NCBI RefSeq assembly: GCF_000485595.1
Contig: NW_014577127.1
Span: forward strand, 325,537-389,536
DNA length: 64,000 bases
Source: Priapulus caudatus
Taxonomy: Eukaryota; Priapulida; Priapulimorpha; Priapulimorphida; Priapulidae
Direction: 5' to 3'
Shown: in pieces, positions 26,256-36,242 of the stretch
Numbering within the stretch: the stretch's first letter is position 1
Layout: each line of letters begins with the position of its first letter
The notes under the pieces: model-generated
Database searches by the model: none
What the model was told of the DNA's origin: nothing
The model's input: the letters and a program-made list of their open reading frames with translations, nothing else
Made by a program: the position numbers and the translations under genes

Positions 26256-27110
26256 ACAAAGGCACTTGGACTGAGCGTTTCAATAAAATATCATGCTAAA
26301 TAAATACGAAATCTATTTACCACCAAAGTCTTAATGTTTCTCTACTCTCTTTCACCTATTATTGCCGACAATTTCCTGTAAATGCCGTCCAAATGCTCAT
26401 CTGCAACACACGCTGGCTGCCGCACGCTGGCTGCTGCACACCGACACATAAATATACAGCAGGTAGGAAAGCGTGCTGCCAAAATTCGCTCGACGCTCGC
26501 TTGAATTCACACGAATAAAACACAAATATTCAACCATTCTACTCCATCTTTGTTTCTATTTGAAGAACAGTGTTCACTTGTTATAAAAACATACTGTCTG
26601 TGTTCGTAACCGAGCTGTGTCACGCAAAATCACACAAAGCCTGACAAAATTCTCGCATTCGCTCCTGTTGCGCAGTTTATATAAATGGCTGCAAGTACAG
26701 GGCTATAGGCGGCGCACTGCATTTTGGGAAATTACCACGCTGCTTTCCAACTCCCGTACGAGCCTCGTCAAAGCCGCCAGTGGAGCGTTACAATAATGCA
26801 GCGCAAAAATGAGGTCACGAAGAGCGCTGGTGGGTGTTTCCTGATTCCGACAGCAAGTGAACACTGTTCTTCAAACAGAAACAAAGATGGAGTAGAATGG
26901 TTGAATATTTGTGTTGTATTCGTGTGAAATCAAGCGAGCGTCGAGCAAATTTTGGCAGCACGCTTTCCTACCTGCTATATATTTATGTGTCGGTGTGCAG
27001 CAGCTAGCGTGCGGCAGCCAGCGTGTTGCAGATGAGCATTTGGAACCTGCATTTACAGGAAATTGTCGGAGACTTGGGTAGTAAATAGATTTCGTATTTA
27101 TTTAAGTAAA
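26256..27110. mobile_element. CACAGGCACTTG-family element, copy 2 (fold-back)
   Basis: The left arm (26256-26600) and right arm (about 26860-27110) are reverse complements over roughly 250-300 bp; the outermost right tip is missing. The centre (26640-26860) matches copy 1 (GCAAGTACAGGGCTAT, GGTCACGAAGAGCGC). Copy 1 lacks this long right arm, so they are different deletion forms. Confidence 0.8.
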
Positions 27111-27202
27111 GTAACACTAGTCACTACTGTGAGGTGAGACTACATTTCGCTATATTTTTTTCAGATTGTGCATTTTTGATCAATGTCAGATGACGCATGA
27201 CA

Positions 27203-27512
27203 GCCAGGGTTCTGCCCACGGTGGGCGGCGGTGGGCGGGTGTGCCCGGCAATCGCGGTTGCCGCCCGGCACTATATATCTCCGCCCGGCACAAATTTTTA
27301 ATATTTAAAAAAAAAAGTCTGATATATGGTCTTTTTATTGCTCAGAATGCAGGAAATTGAGTTTCAGACTATCCAAAATCAAAAATTTTCCGGGGGTCAT
27401 GCCCCGGACCCCCCTAGATTGGCTTCGCACCTACGGCGCTTGCATCGTCGCAACTGGATCGTCGCAACTGGATGCGCCCGGCACTAAAAAATCCTGGGCA
27501 GAACCCTGCGGC
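27203..27512. mobile_element. TIR element with CAGGGTTCTGCCCA tips
   Basis: CAGGGTTCTGCCCA and TGGGCAGAACCCTG are exact inverted tips of a roughly 305-bp element. GCCCGGCAC repeats and GGGGGTCATGCCCCGGACCC lie inside. Non-coding. Confidence 0.8.
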
Positions 27513-27573
27513 CAATACTGAATAGTACTATAGCCACAAGTTCCCTTCTCGCTTAACACTACGTTGGGCTCAT

Positions 27574-27800
27574 AGGGTCTATGTCCCCCAGGGTACTGTC
27601 GGAACGTACCCTGGTAACTATCTAGCTGATATGGTTAGGGTTAGGGTTAGGGTTAGTGTTAGGGTTAAGGTTAGGGAGTATGGCCGTAGGCAACTCCCTA
27701 GACTCGTTAGTGGAGTAGGCGAGGTACGGTCCGGCATATTAGATAGTAGTATTTAGTACCAGGGTACGTTCCCGGCAGTACCCTGGGGGACATAGACCCT
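27574..27800. mobile_element. Telomere-repeat-bearing MITE, copy 2
   Basis: Same tips (AGGGTCTATGTCCCCC and its reverse complement) and the same centre (GGTTAGGG units near 27635-27670, then GACTCGTTAGTGGAGTAGG) as at 407-690. It lacks the second GGTACGGTCCGG module of copy 1. The immediate flanks (CTCAT and CTCAG) resemble those of copy 1. Confidence 0.85.
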
Positions 27801-27884
27801 CTCAGCTTACGTTGGCCTTCGATGTGTCCTACGACGTGTCCACGACGTGTAGGTCCTACGACGTGTAACAGTCAGAGAGCCTGG

Positions 27885-28420
27885 TCGGTTTACTACTACT
27901 AGTAGTAGTACTACTACTACTAGTACTAGACTAGTACTAGTAGTACTACTAGTAGTACTAGTACTAGTAGTAGTACCAGGAGTAAGATAATATATGGTAT
28001 AGGTATAGGCACAGGCACTTGAAGCGTTTCAACTGTAAACACACGCCGCCGCCATTGCGTGCACACTGACACATAAATATATATACACAAAATATAACTA
28101 TATATTTATGTGTCAGTGTGCGCGCAATGGCGGCGCCGTGTGTTTACAGTTGAAACGCTTCGAGTGCCTGTGGGTATAGGTATAATATAGGGTATAGATA
28201 ATATAGGGTAGATAAACCTATATTATCTTACTCCTGGTAGTAGTAGTACTACTAGTACTACTAGTACTACAGTCTGTACTAGTACTAGTACTAGCAGGAG
28301 TAAGATAATATAGGATCCTATATTATTATCTTACTCGTGGTAGTACTAGCAGGAGTAAGATAATATAGAATATTATCTTACTCCTGGTACTAGTAGTAGC
28401 TAGGCGTACAGCTGATACTG
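27885..28420. repeat. TAC/GTA-CTAG quasi-palindrome cluster
   Basis: Blocks of TAGTAC/CTAGTA (27885-27975, 28236-28290) flank inverted copies of CCAGGAGTAAGATAATATA (27977-27995 against 28219-28237). Further AGGAGTAAGATAATATA hairpins fill 28290-28400. The element at 28010-28172 sits in the middle. Confidence 0.85.
28010..28172. mobile_element. CACAGGCACTTG-family hairpin MITE with 8-bp target repeat
   Basis: A near-perfect hairpin of 163 bp from CACAGGCACTTGAAGCG to CGCTTCGAGTGCCTGTG. The immediate flanks are GGTATAGG on both sides (28002-28009, 28173-28180), an 8-bp repeat as hAT elements make. The flank is itself GGTATA-periodic, so part of the match could be chance. Confidence 0.75.
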
Positions 28421-28422
28421 AT

Positions 28423-28753
28423 AGGGTCTATGTCCCCCAGGGTACTGCCGGAACGTACCCTGGGTACGGTCCGGTATACCGGAACGTAACCTGGAACTAT
28501 GGCTAGCTGATATGGTTAGGGTTAGTGTTAGGGTTAGGGTTAGGGTATAGACTATAGTATAGTCGACTCTATAGGGTTAGGGAGTAGGCGTAGGCGACTC
28601 CCTAAGACTCGTTAGGGTAGGCGAGTAACGGTTCCGGCATACTAGATAGTACTGAGTAGTATTTAGTAGACGCAGGGTATACGTTCCGGTATATAAGCCG
28701 GACGACGACCAGGGTACGTTCGCGGCAGTACGCTGGGGGAACACTAGAGCGCC
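28423..28753. mobile_element. Telomere-repeat-bearing MITE, copy 3
   Basis: The left tip AGGGTCTATGTCCCCC is intact, the right tip is eroded (GGGGGAACACTAGAGCG). The centre has TTAGGG-type units (28515-28550) and an insertion near 28551-28570. It ends about 90 bp left of the LTR retrotransposon. Confidence 0.8.
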
Positions 28754-28845
28754 TAATCATCCCGGCACTCAGCAGTAGTACAGTTATACAGTCACCACTT
28801 ACCCACGACACGTTATTATTACGAGTGCCACACTCATTCACAGGC

Positions 28846-29042
28846 TGTAAAGGTTTGATCTTACGTCGGTCGGTGTCTCTGGTCGTCTGGTAAGAATGAG
28901 CACCTCAGTTGCTCCCAGGCGGTCCTTATATATCAGCGGCAGTCCGTGGCCTTGCCTGCTTGCACTGGATTCCTGGCGAAGGCCTGTAGTCGAATCCAGT
29001 AGAATGGCTTCGACTCGTACTAGTTGCCGTAGACACCTTACA
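28846..29042 (-). repeat. 3' LTR of the retrotransposon
   Basis: Left-hand LTR, TG at 28846 to CA at 29042, next to the target duplication CAGGC at 28841-28845. It shares the TTACGTCGGTC, GGTCCTTATATATC and GTCGAATCCAGTAGAATGG blocks with the right LTR. Confidence 0.85.
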
Positions 29043-29539
29043 TTCTCACCGTCCTATTGAAGCAGAGTCCCGGGAGTTGTCTGTAAGGCCGATCATAATC
29101 ACACTGCTAGCATGCACTACGTACACCTGCACAGTAGCATTGGTTATGTGCTGCCGCTACCGTTGGCTATAAAGCGCGCAACAGCAATCGTTTGTGTATA
29201 ACTGGCAGGATATTTTTGGCTCTTCGCCCTGCCGAGTTATGTATTTCACTCCGGACGTATTTACACTGACGGCGGATTGCGATCGTTGCTTGGGCCTTTT
29301 TCCGCTTTGTACAGGCGGGTTGCGAAACGCGGTGTAACCTCTCTCCGTCCCCCCCTAACCGGGGAGGTCAAAATACGAACACCAACTTACGGCTTAGAAA
29401 AATTCCCAGCAACGTACGACGATAATAATACCTTTAACTACCCAATGGCTTGCCGGGCGGAGAAGGCGCCGCCAGTGTCCCCATGACAGTATCAAACACC
29501 AAACGGGGGATCGCCCGAACTAAGCCGCCTCACGTGGAA

Positions 29540-30625
29540 AAGAGGCCCATCTAAACTCCCGCGGGGGAAGTCCCAAGCCAAGCTCCGCCGGGGGAGTCCC
29601 AAACAACTCCGGCAGGGGAGTTCGCAACCAACTCCGCAGGGAGTCTCGACGCAGCTCCAACGGGGGAGTCTCCACAACTGCCGGGAGGGGAGTTCCAATA
29701 CAACTACTCGCCAGGGGAGTCACCACAAACTCCAGGGGGGGACGGGGGAGTCTCAACAAACTCCGCGGGGGAAGCTTACGCAACAGAACTTCCGCGGGGG
29801 GAGTTACCAGCAAACATCGCGGGGAGAAGTTAGCACAAACTTCGGGCGGGGGAAGTATACCACAACTCCGCGGGGGAGTCACCGACAAACTTTCGGGCGG
29901 GAAGTACACACAACTTCGCGGGGAAGTTACCACATAACTCGAGCGGGGGGATTACCAGCAAACTCCGCAGGGGGAGTTAACCACAAAACAACATCCACAG
30001 GGGGAGTTCTCAACGTACTCCACGGGGGAGTCTGCCAATACATTCCGCCGGGGGTATTCTCAACACATCCAGCGGGGGGAGTCTGCAATTACACTCCAGC
30101 GGGGGAAGTCTCACACACTCCACGGGGGGAGTCTCACACACTCCAAGGGGGGAGTCTCAACACAGCTCCACGGGGGAGTCTGCAATACAAACTCCACGGG
30201 GGAGTCTCAACACACTCACGGGGCGAGTCTCAAGCACACTGCCACGGGGGGAGTCTCCACATACACTCCACGCGGGAAGTCTGCAACCACACTCCCCGGG
30301 GGAGTCTGCAACACACTTCGCACGGGGGAGTCATCCGCGTTACTCCACGGGGGAGTCTGCATACACTCACGGGTGGGAGTCCTCAATACACTCCACGGTG
30401 GAGTCTCAAGCGTACTCATCCACGGGGGGAGTCTCAGCGTACTCACAACGGGGGGAGTCCTCACACACTCCAAACGTTGGGAGTCTAATACACTTACTCA
30501 CGGTGGGGAGTCTCAGCGTAGCTCCACGGGGGGAGTCTCAGCGACTCCACGGGGGGAGTCTCAGCGTACTCCACGGGGGGAGTCTCCTCAGGCGTACGTA
30601 TCCACGGGGGGAGTCTCAATTAAAC
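29540..30625. repeat. Degenerate minisatellite of self-complementary units
   Basis: About 35-40 head-to-tail units of roughly 24-32 bp with core ACTCC-(A/G)CG-GGGGAGT followed by CTCAACACA or similar. Each core can fold on itself (ACTCC with GGAGT). Units near 29.8 kb have AACTTC/GAAGTT instead, with the pairing kept. The tract lies wholly inside the LTR retrotransposon. Confidence 0.85.
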
Positions 30626-31689
30626 TGACCGGCGAAGGGGGGCATATCCCATGTGGACTCAAACGAGGGCAGAACGCCGCATAGCTTCATCGTATACCCG
30701 CATCCAGCGATCAATACGCCTCTAGATGAGGCGGTGTATGTTTAACTATCTCATCCAGCAACGCGTAGTGCATCTGCACGCACCGGAAATTGGATCACTG
30801 GTGAACGAGTCTAACAAAGGCCTGACATAGTACGACTTGCGGATAAGTCTAACACTAGGCCTGACAGATTACGAGAAATCAATGCCGCAGTAGTCAACTC
30901 AACGGTAATTCATCTAACGCCACGCAAAAACGGTGTGAAAAATCGCGCTCACGAGACGCGAATCGAGCTGCGATGAGCCCAGCATAGCCACGTAGCGCTA
31001 CGCAAAAACACCCTTTCAAGAGATCGTTCCATAAAAATAAGAATCGATTGCGAAGGCTTCTTTCCCGAAGGGCCTTTAAACGGCAGAGAAGAGGCTGATC
31101 AGGCGAAACCCGACGCCCCGAGTGTCTATCTACGCTGTGTTACGAATTTCTCACGCCATTGCAATCTTAATCAGAGTTCGCGGTGAATACCCCCGTCAAG
31201 CTCAGCCGGCATGCCGCAGGGGGGAGCCGTGCACGAATCTCACTGATTGGCGCGTGTAAGGCTGCGTACGTTCCCACCCAGCAACTTCTAATGACGGGCA
31301 ATCTTTTCTGTAAAGTGACCGGCATATTACAGTAACATATGACGTTATAGCTTGCCTAAGTTACTGCGGCTAAGTGCCGCTAAACGCAGGTCTGTCTCGA
31401 ACGCGCGTCGGGTCGGGACTGCAGAGGACGCGGGACTTCTACCTCCAACTTGAACTAAGGCCACCCTGGACCCGTATGGAATTACATTACAAATATGATA
31501 TCTGCGATCTCCTGCGTCAACAGTGCATAAAGTTGTCTGCAATTTGTCCACGCATGAGCTACAGATAACTTACTTCAAGTTTGTCGTAAGTGGTGTCGGG
31601 AGATCATCATTCCGTATGTTTAGAATAAACTGATCAATCAGTACAGTCTCCAAAACCCCGTAAACTGTGCATAGTCGCAGCAAATCCTG

Positions 31690-32224
31690 AGGGGTTTTTA
31701 GGCCCTATCGAAAATAGGTTTGTAAAACGCCCCGGCAAATTCCTGAAAGGTTCTTCCATCTAGAAATTTCTTTGGCTGATTTTTAAAACTTAACTTCATA
31801 TGTCTCTGTAGTAGATTGTATGCTGCGAGTATAGCCGCTGCCCTAGTTCAGAAGTTCTGTCTGACGTCATCTGCTAACCGAAATAGGCATTTCTGACTCG
31901 CCGCCGACATAGTAATGGCTCTAGAATATCCGTCCACCGATCTCTAGGCTTGCTCTGCGCAATACATAGTCTTTCAAATGTCTGCAAGTAACAGTCAATG
32001 TCATCCTCCTGTGTCAGTTTATGCATGCCCACTAACTTATACACTGACGACCCCGACTCTCTATGCCTAGCGTCCGCACCTCGATCTGCAAGTAACTCTG
32101 TCAGAAGTTGATGTTGTTGTTGCTGCATGAACCCCATCATGGCCTGCATTTCTGGTGAAAGAGCAACTGCCCCCCCAGCCTGCTCCTCATCCGAGGATTC
32201 CTTCACCCCCCTCTTAGTAGGCAT
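31690..32224 (-). pseudogene. gag remnant of the LTR retrotransposon
   Basis: The frame from ATG 32224 runs 116 codons. It has an acidic/Gln-rich start, then a capsid-type segment (DDIDCYLQTFERLC, later RWTDILEPLL), as in Ty3/gypsy Gag proteins with SCAN-like capsid. Homology to the rest of the capsid appears to continue to about 31690 in other frames, so frameshifts near 31900 and 31855 break it. Given the indels between the two LTRs, some of these may be sequencing errors. No zinc knuckle or pol was seen. Confidence 0.7.
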
Positions 32225-33000
32225 TATAGCTCGTATAAATCAGTACTCACATAAACGGCTGATGCAACCCGACTTGCTCTCCGCAAAATCACGTCACAAC
32301 CAAAGTTGGCTTACCATTCACCGTTATGTTAAGTACTGTTTTATCTCGTTCAAATAAACAACAAAAAAAACGAAATGTAACCACTTCTTGTTATATATCA
32401 ACAAAATTCTATAGCGGGAGAAGACCCCAAAATGCGCAACCATGAAAGGCAAATCAATACCCTGAAATGCAATGTCTGTAACACGGCCTAACGCGAAAAT
32501 AAATGCTCAAAAATACGCCAAAATCACGAAAATACACGACTCATAATACTACTGTAACCTGCTTCACTGCGCCACCTACTGAACAACTATCGTACTATCG
32601 CTCTATCTATCGTTAGTAACAGTTGAAAGCTAATTCGCCACCCCATGCGACTGACTGCAAAAACAACAACGCTCAAACACGACGGAGGTGTTGAGTAAAG
32701 GGAATACTCGAGTCTGAGCGACAAACACGCGGGCTTGACCCTCAGGCTGACAGACCTACTGTAGCTTTACAGCAGGTCTGCCCTAACGACATGCGCGATG
32801 CAAGTCGAAAGAATATGCAGTCTACTATTGTACGCTACGTGCGCCATACACAATAGTTTATCCCTAGCTATCAACGAACACGATACGATATGCATACTGG
32901 AACAGGTACTTAGCTTGCTGTACAGCTGTGTCCAGGGCCTCCACTCTACGTACTCGACGAACCAGTTCACAACACTACATATCCTGTCGACTGCGCCAGA

Positions 33001-33198
33001 TGTAAGGTTTTGATCCTTACGTCGGTCGTGTCCTGGTCGTCTGGTAGAATGAAGGGCACCCTTCAGTTGCTCCAGGCGGTCCTTATATATCACGCAGCCG
33101 TGGCCTTGCCTGGCTTCGCCGTGGATTCTGGGTCGAAGCCTGTAGTCGAATCCAGTAGAATGGCTTTCGACTCGTATAGTTGCGGTAAGACACCTTCA
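33001..33198 (-). repeat. 5' LTR of the retrotransposon
   Basis: Right-hand LTR; the minus-strand TATA box lies near 33086-33092. The inner edge at 33001 is followed two bases away by the primer-binding sequence (plus-strand 32981-32998). The target duplication CAGGC follows at 33199-33203. Confidence 0.85.
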
Positions 33199-33619
33199 CA
33201 GGCTCTGAAAATGTTGGTGACAACTGTATCCAATATGATTTAGCTCGGTTGCAGCTGAATTATCATGTCTCACACGTAAATGCAACTTGTAAACCGTGTA
33301 AACCGTTTGTTTACGCGATGGCCGAACTGCCACGTTCCTGACACTGTGGTAATAGACTGGTACGATGTCGCTACACTATACATATATAACATGTATAGAC
33401 GTACGAGAGGCGTCGAGAGTTACGTCTACGGTTCGCCATCGTACTCATAAATAATTATTTTTATTTTTATCGCGGTGAAATTATGCCAATTTTTCGTCAA
33501 TTATAAGCTTTGTTATACTTTAACTGCATATTTACATATTTTTACAACATTTTTATTCTATTTTATAACGTTAATTTCACCCAGCGACGCAAGCGCCCAG
33601 ATGATTTGCATAAGGCCCG

Positions 33620-34310
33620 GGTATGCGTGCAAGTGCACGTACACGTGCGTGCGTGCGTGCGTGTGCACGTATACGTGCGTGTGTGTGTGCGTGCGTGCGT
33701 GCGTGTGCACGCAGTGGCGTAGCTAGGATTTTTTCAGCGGGGGGGGGGGGGCACTGGGGGGCCTTACATTCGTGGGAGGGGGGGCACAATATATTACTTT
33801 TCTTTGTATTGTACTGTTCTAACGGAATTGTTTTTAATTCAATTTTTTTTTCATCAAGCATGAATTTTCAGTGGGGGGCACCTGGGGGGGGCACAGAAAA
33901 TTTGTGGGGGTGGGCACGTGCCCCCCCAGGCCCTCTCGTAGCTACGCCCCTGCATGTGTGCACGTACACGTGCGTGCGTTCGTGCGTGCGTGTGCACGTA
34001 CACGTGCGTGTGTGCGTGCGTGTGCACGTACACATGCGTGCGCGCGTGCGTGTACACGTGCGTACGTGTGTGTGAACGTACACGTTTGTTCGTGCGTGCG
34101 TGCGTGCTTGCGTGCGTGCGTGACATGTACACGTGCGTGCGTGTGCACGTACACGTGCGGGCGTGCGTGCGTGTGCACGTAAGAGTGCTTGCGTGCGTGC
34201 GTGTGCACGTACAGGTGCGTGCGTACGTGCGTGTGCACGTACACGTGCGTGCGTGCGTACGTGTGTGCACGTACACATGCGTGCGTGTACACGTACACAG
34301 AATACATGTA
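33620..34310. repeat. GTGCACGTACACGTGCG minisatellite
   Basis: Alternating purine-pyrimidine units of about 24-36 bp, GTGCGTGCGTGCGTGTGCACGTACAC, run in 33620-33711 and again in 33953-34310. A TIR element interrupts them. Open frames on both strands are repeat artefacts. Confidence 0.95.
33712..33952. mobile_element. CAGTGGCGTAGC-tipped element
   Basis: Tips CAGTGGCGTAGCTA and TAGCTACGCCCCTG are inverted with one mismatch. The interior has G-runs and GGGGGGCAC motifs at both ends. 241 bp, inserted in the GTGCAC minisatellite. A second left tip is at 55283. Confidence 0.8.
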
Positions 34311-36242
34311 CATATATGCGTACTGAATCGAGAGCGCACGCCGCACTCGAGATTTCATCGATTTATGTCACAAATGACCCAGTGACCTGTGACGTCACAC
34401 AACCCCTTGGCTAACTACGAACTGGCTTATTGGTCGGTTACATAGAGGCGGCGTGGACATTTACACATGCAGACACCCTGCACACGTTGTTCAAACTTCC
34501 ACACGTGGAAGAAAATATCAAACATGTGTGATATTTTCCACACGACCCAGATCGAGGGATTTTGCATCCGCACACGCTGTGCAACTTTCCACGCTGCGGA
34601 AAGTGAACGTGTTCAATCTCAAGAGGATTCGCAGAGTCCCCAAACTCCACGACAGATGGCGCTCTCGCTCTGGCTCAATTCACGAGCTCTGGTTCAATCT
34701 AGATCGTATCTTGAGTTGTACGAAGGGGGCACTGCATGCAGTTTGAGTAGTACCTGCACCAGCTGTTTCTTCTCTAAAGTCATTGTTGTCGTAAAGTAAA
34801 CCAATAATTGTTGTTGGTTGACACTTTACAAATCCTTCTTATATGAGGATAGACTGTCACTCAAGACAATTTGTCTCGCTGCCAATGCTGTGTCACGTTC
34901 TAATACTTTGGTGTGAGATGTCTAAGGAAGGCTTTCAGTTTCCCGTTACCAGGTTCTGAGTTTAGAAGGTGCCGTAGTGGCACCCGTTTTGAGGGTAGCG
35001 CCAGGTTGCGTCGATAGATAACAGAAACACAGTATTATTAAAACTACTGCTCGTGCGTCTATTTCACTCTAATCAAACACAATCATACGATACTATACAG
35101 ATGTCTCCGCGTCGTAACTCGCGCCGCGTGGCGCGTAATCGAATACAAGTAATGTCGTACCTTAGAGTTGCGGTTCGCGAAGGCGCTCGGCGGGGTGAAG
35201 GTAGGTCGGTGGAAGGTAGAGAGGGGAAGTGGCGCTGGAATAGGGTGTGGGAGCTAGGCGAAAACTGGACTTGCTACGAAAAGGGTGAGAGCCGAGATCA
35301 TACCTGGGGAATAACCATGGCAGATCGGCCCTCGAGTCATTAGTGTACTCGGACGCTACGGGAGTGGTGTATAGTGATTACCTGCGGCGTTCTATTATTA
35401 TTCATCACTTAGAGCGAAGAGGTGTGTTGTTTCTAGTGATTGCATTTGGGGAATAGTGTGAGGCGATATATTTCCTCTGTGCGGGAGCCTGCGCTATCCT
35501 ACAGATACAGAAATGACCCATGTGAAAAATGGTGGGATGATGGGCAGGGCTGTATCATGATGATATGGGCGAGAAGAGATGGTGAGATGCTAGACAGGGC
35601 TGTATCATGATGATATGGACATGTCATTAGGGTTAGGGCTGGTGGCCAGAGCTGCCTACCTTATGTCATAGCAAAGTCTGCGAGCGTGAGCTATCAGAAA
35701 AGTTGGTCACCACTATACCTTGAGGCCAGCGCTGCCTGCCATATTTCATAGCAAATTCTGTGTGCGTGAGCGAGCTATCAACGAGGTTAGTATATGTGCT
35801 GCTACGATTTCAAGAGACTGCTGCCAACATCGAGGCTGCAATTCCTACTATCAGGCACGTGTACCACCATTTCTGATGGGATCGACCTTTGTCCGTGAGT
35901 GCCCAGCTCGCTATCAGAAAAGTTGATATACGCGTACGCTTCACTGATCATGTCAGCTATGAATGCAGCTGCATGGTATACCAGCATGGAGGCTGCTACT
36001 ACACACTGAAAAGCACGCGGAACAACTTTCTTGATGTGACACCGGGACTATTCACGCCACTGCGCAGGCTCTGCGCGTAGGCAGCGTAGGCAGCGTAGGC
36101 AGCGTAGGGTAGCTGTACGTAGCTGATGCAAAACAGAGGCAAACAGTAGCTCATTGCGTGGAGATGCAATTTCAGCTGTACAGTTGTGGTGTATGAGCGA
36201 TATGTTACTAACGGATACATTGGACGAGCATCACAATCTCTG
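34311..36242. other. Region upstream of pkdcc, no gene recognised
   Basis: Short frames only (up to 110 codons) with no motif. 35560-35790 has local repeats (GGGCTGTATCATGATGATATGG twice, CTATCAGAAAAGTTG twice). GCAGCGTAG is repeated near 36080-36105. The pkdcc promoter presumably lies here; no TATA box stands out. Confidence 0.5.

Larger units (their letters stand above)
28846..33198 (-). mobile_element. Ty3/gypsy-like LTR retrotransposon, non-autonomous
   Basis: Two direct repeats of about 197 bp (28846-29042 and 33001-33198) start with TG and end with CA. A 5-bp target duplication CAGGC flanks them exactly (28841-28845 and 33199-33203). On the minus strand the 5' LTR contains a TATATAAGG box and ends in TTACA; after TC comes a primer-binding-type sequence TGGCGCAGTCGACAGGAT. 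A gag start lies about 780 nt downstream. No protease, reverse transcriptase or integrase was recognised in the remaining 3 kb, and about 1.1 kb is minisatellite. The LTRs differ by many single-base indels. Confidence 0.9.

Noticed and set aside
29540-30625. CRISPR-like regular repeats
   Set aside because: Unit length and sequence drift, there are no unique spacers, and the tract lies inside a eukaryotic LTR retrotransposon between exact target repeats. It is a minisatellite.
31345-31551. Frames 31345-31568 as retroelement pol
   Set aside because: No protease, reverse transcriptase, RNase H or integrase motif could be recognised.
33577-34414. Overlapping Cys/Val/Arg- and Thr/His-rich frames on both strands
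   Set aside because: Artefacts of the GTGCACGTACAC array, as are those at 47235-48018 and 3192-3508.
36186-36242. Start of pkdcc at 36186
   Set aside because: The codon there is GTG; the first in-frame ATG is 36243 and it immediately precedes the signal-anchor.
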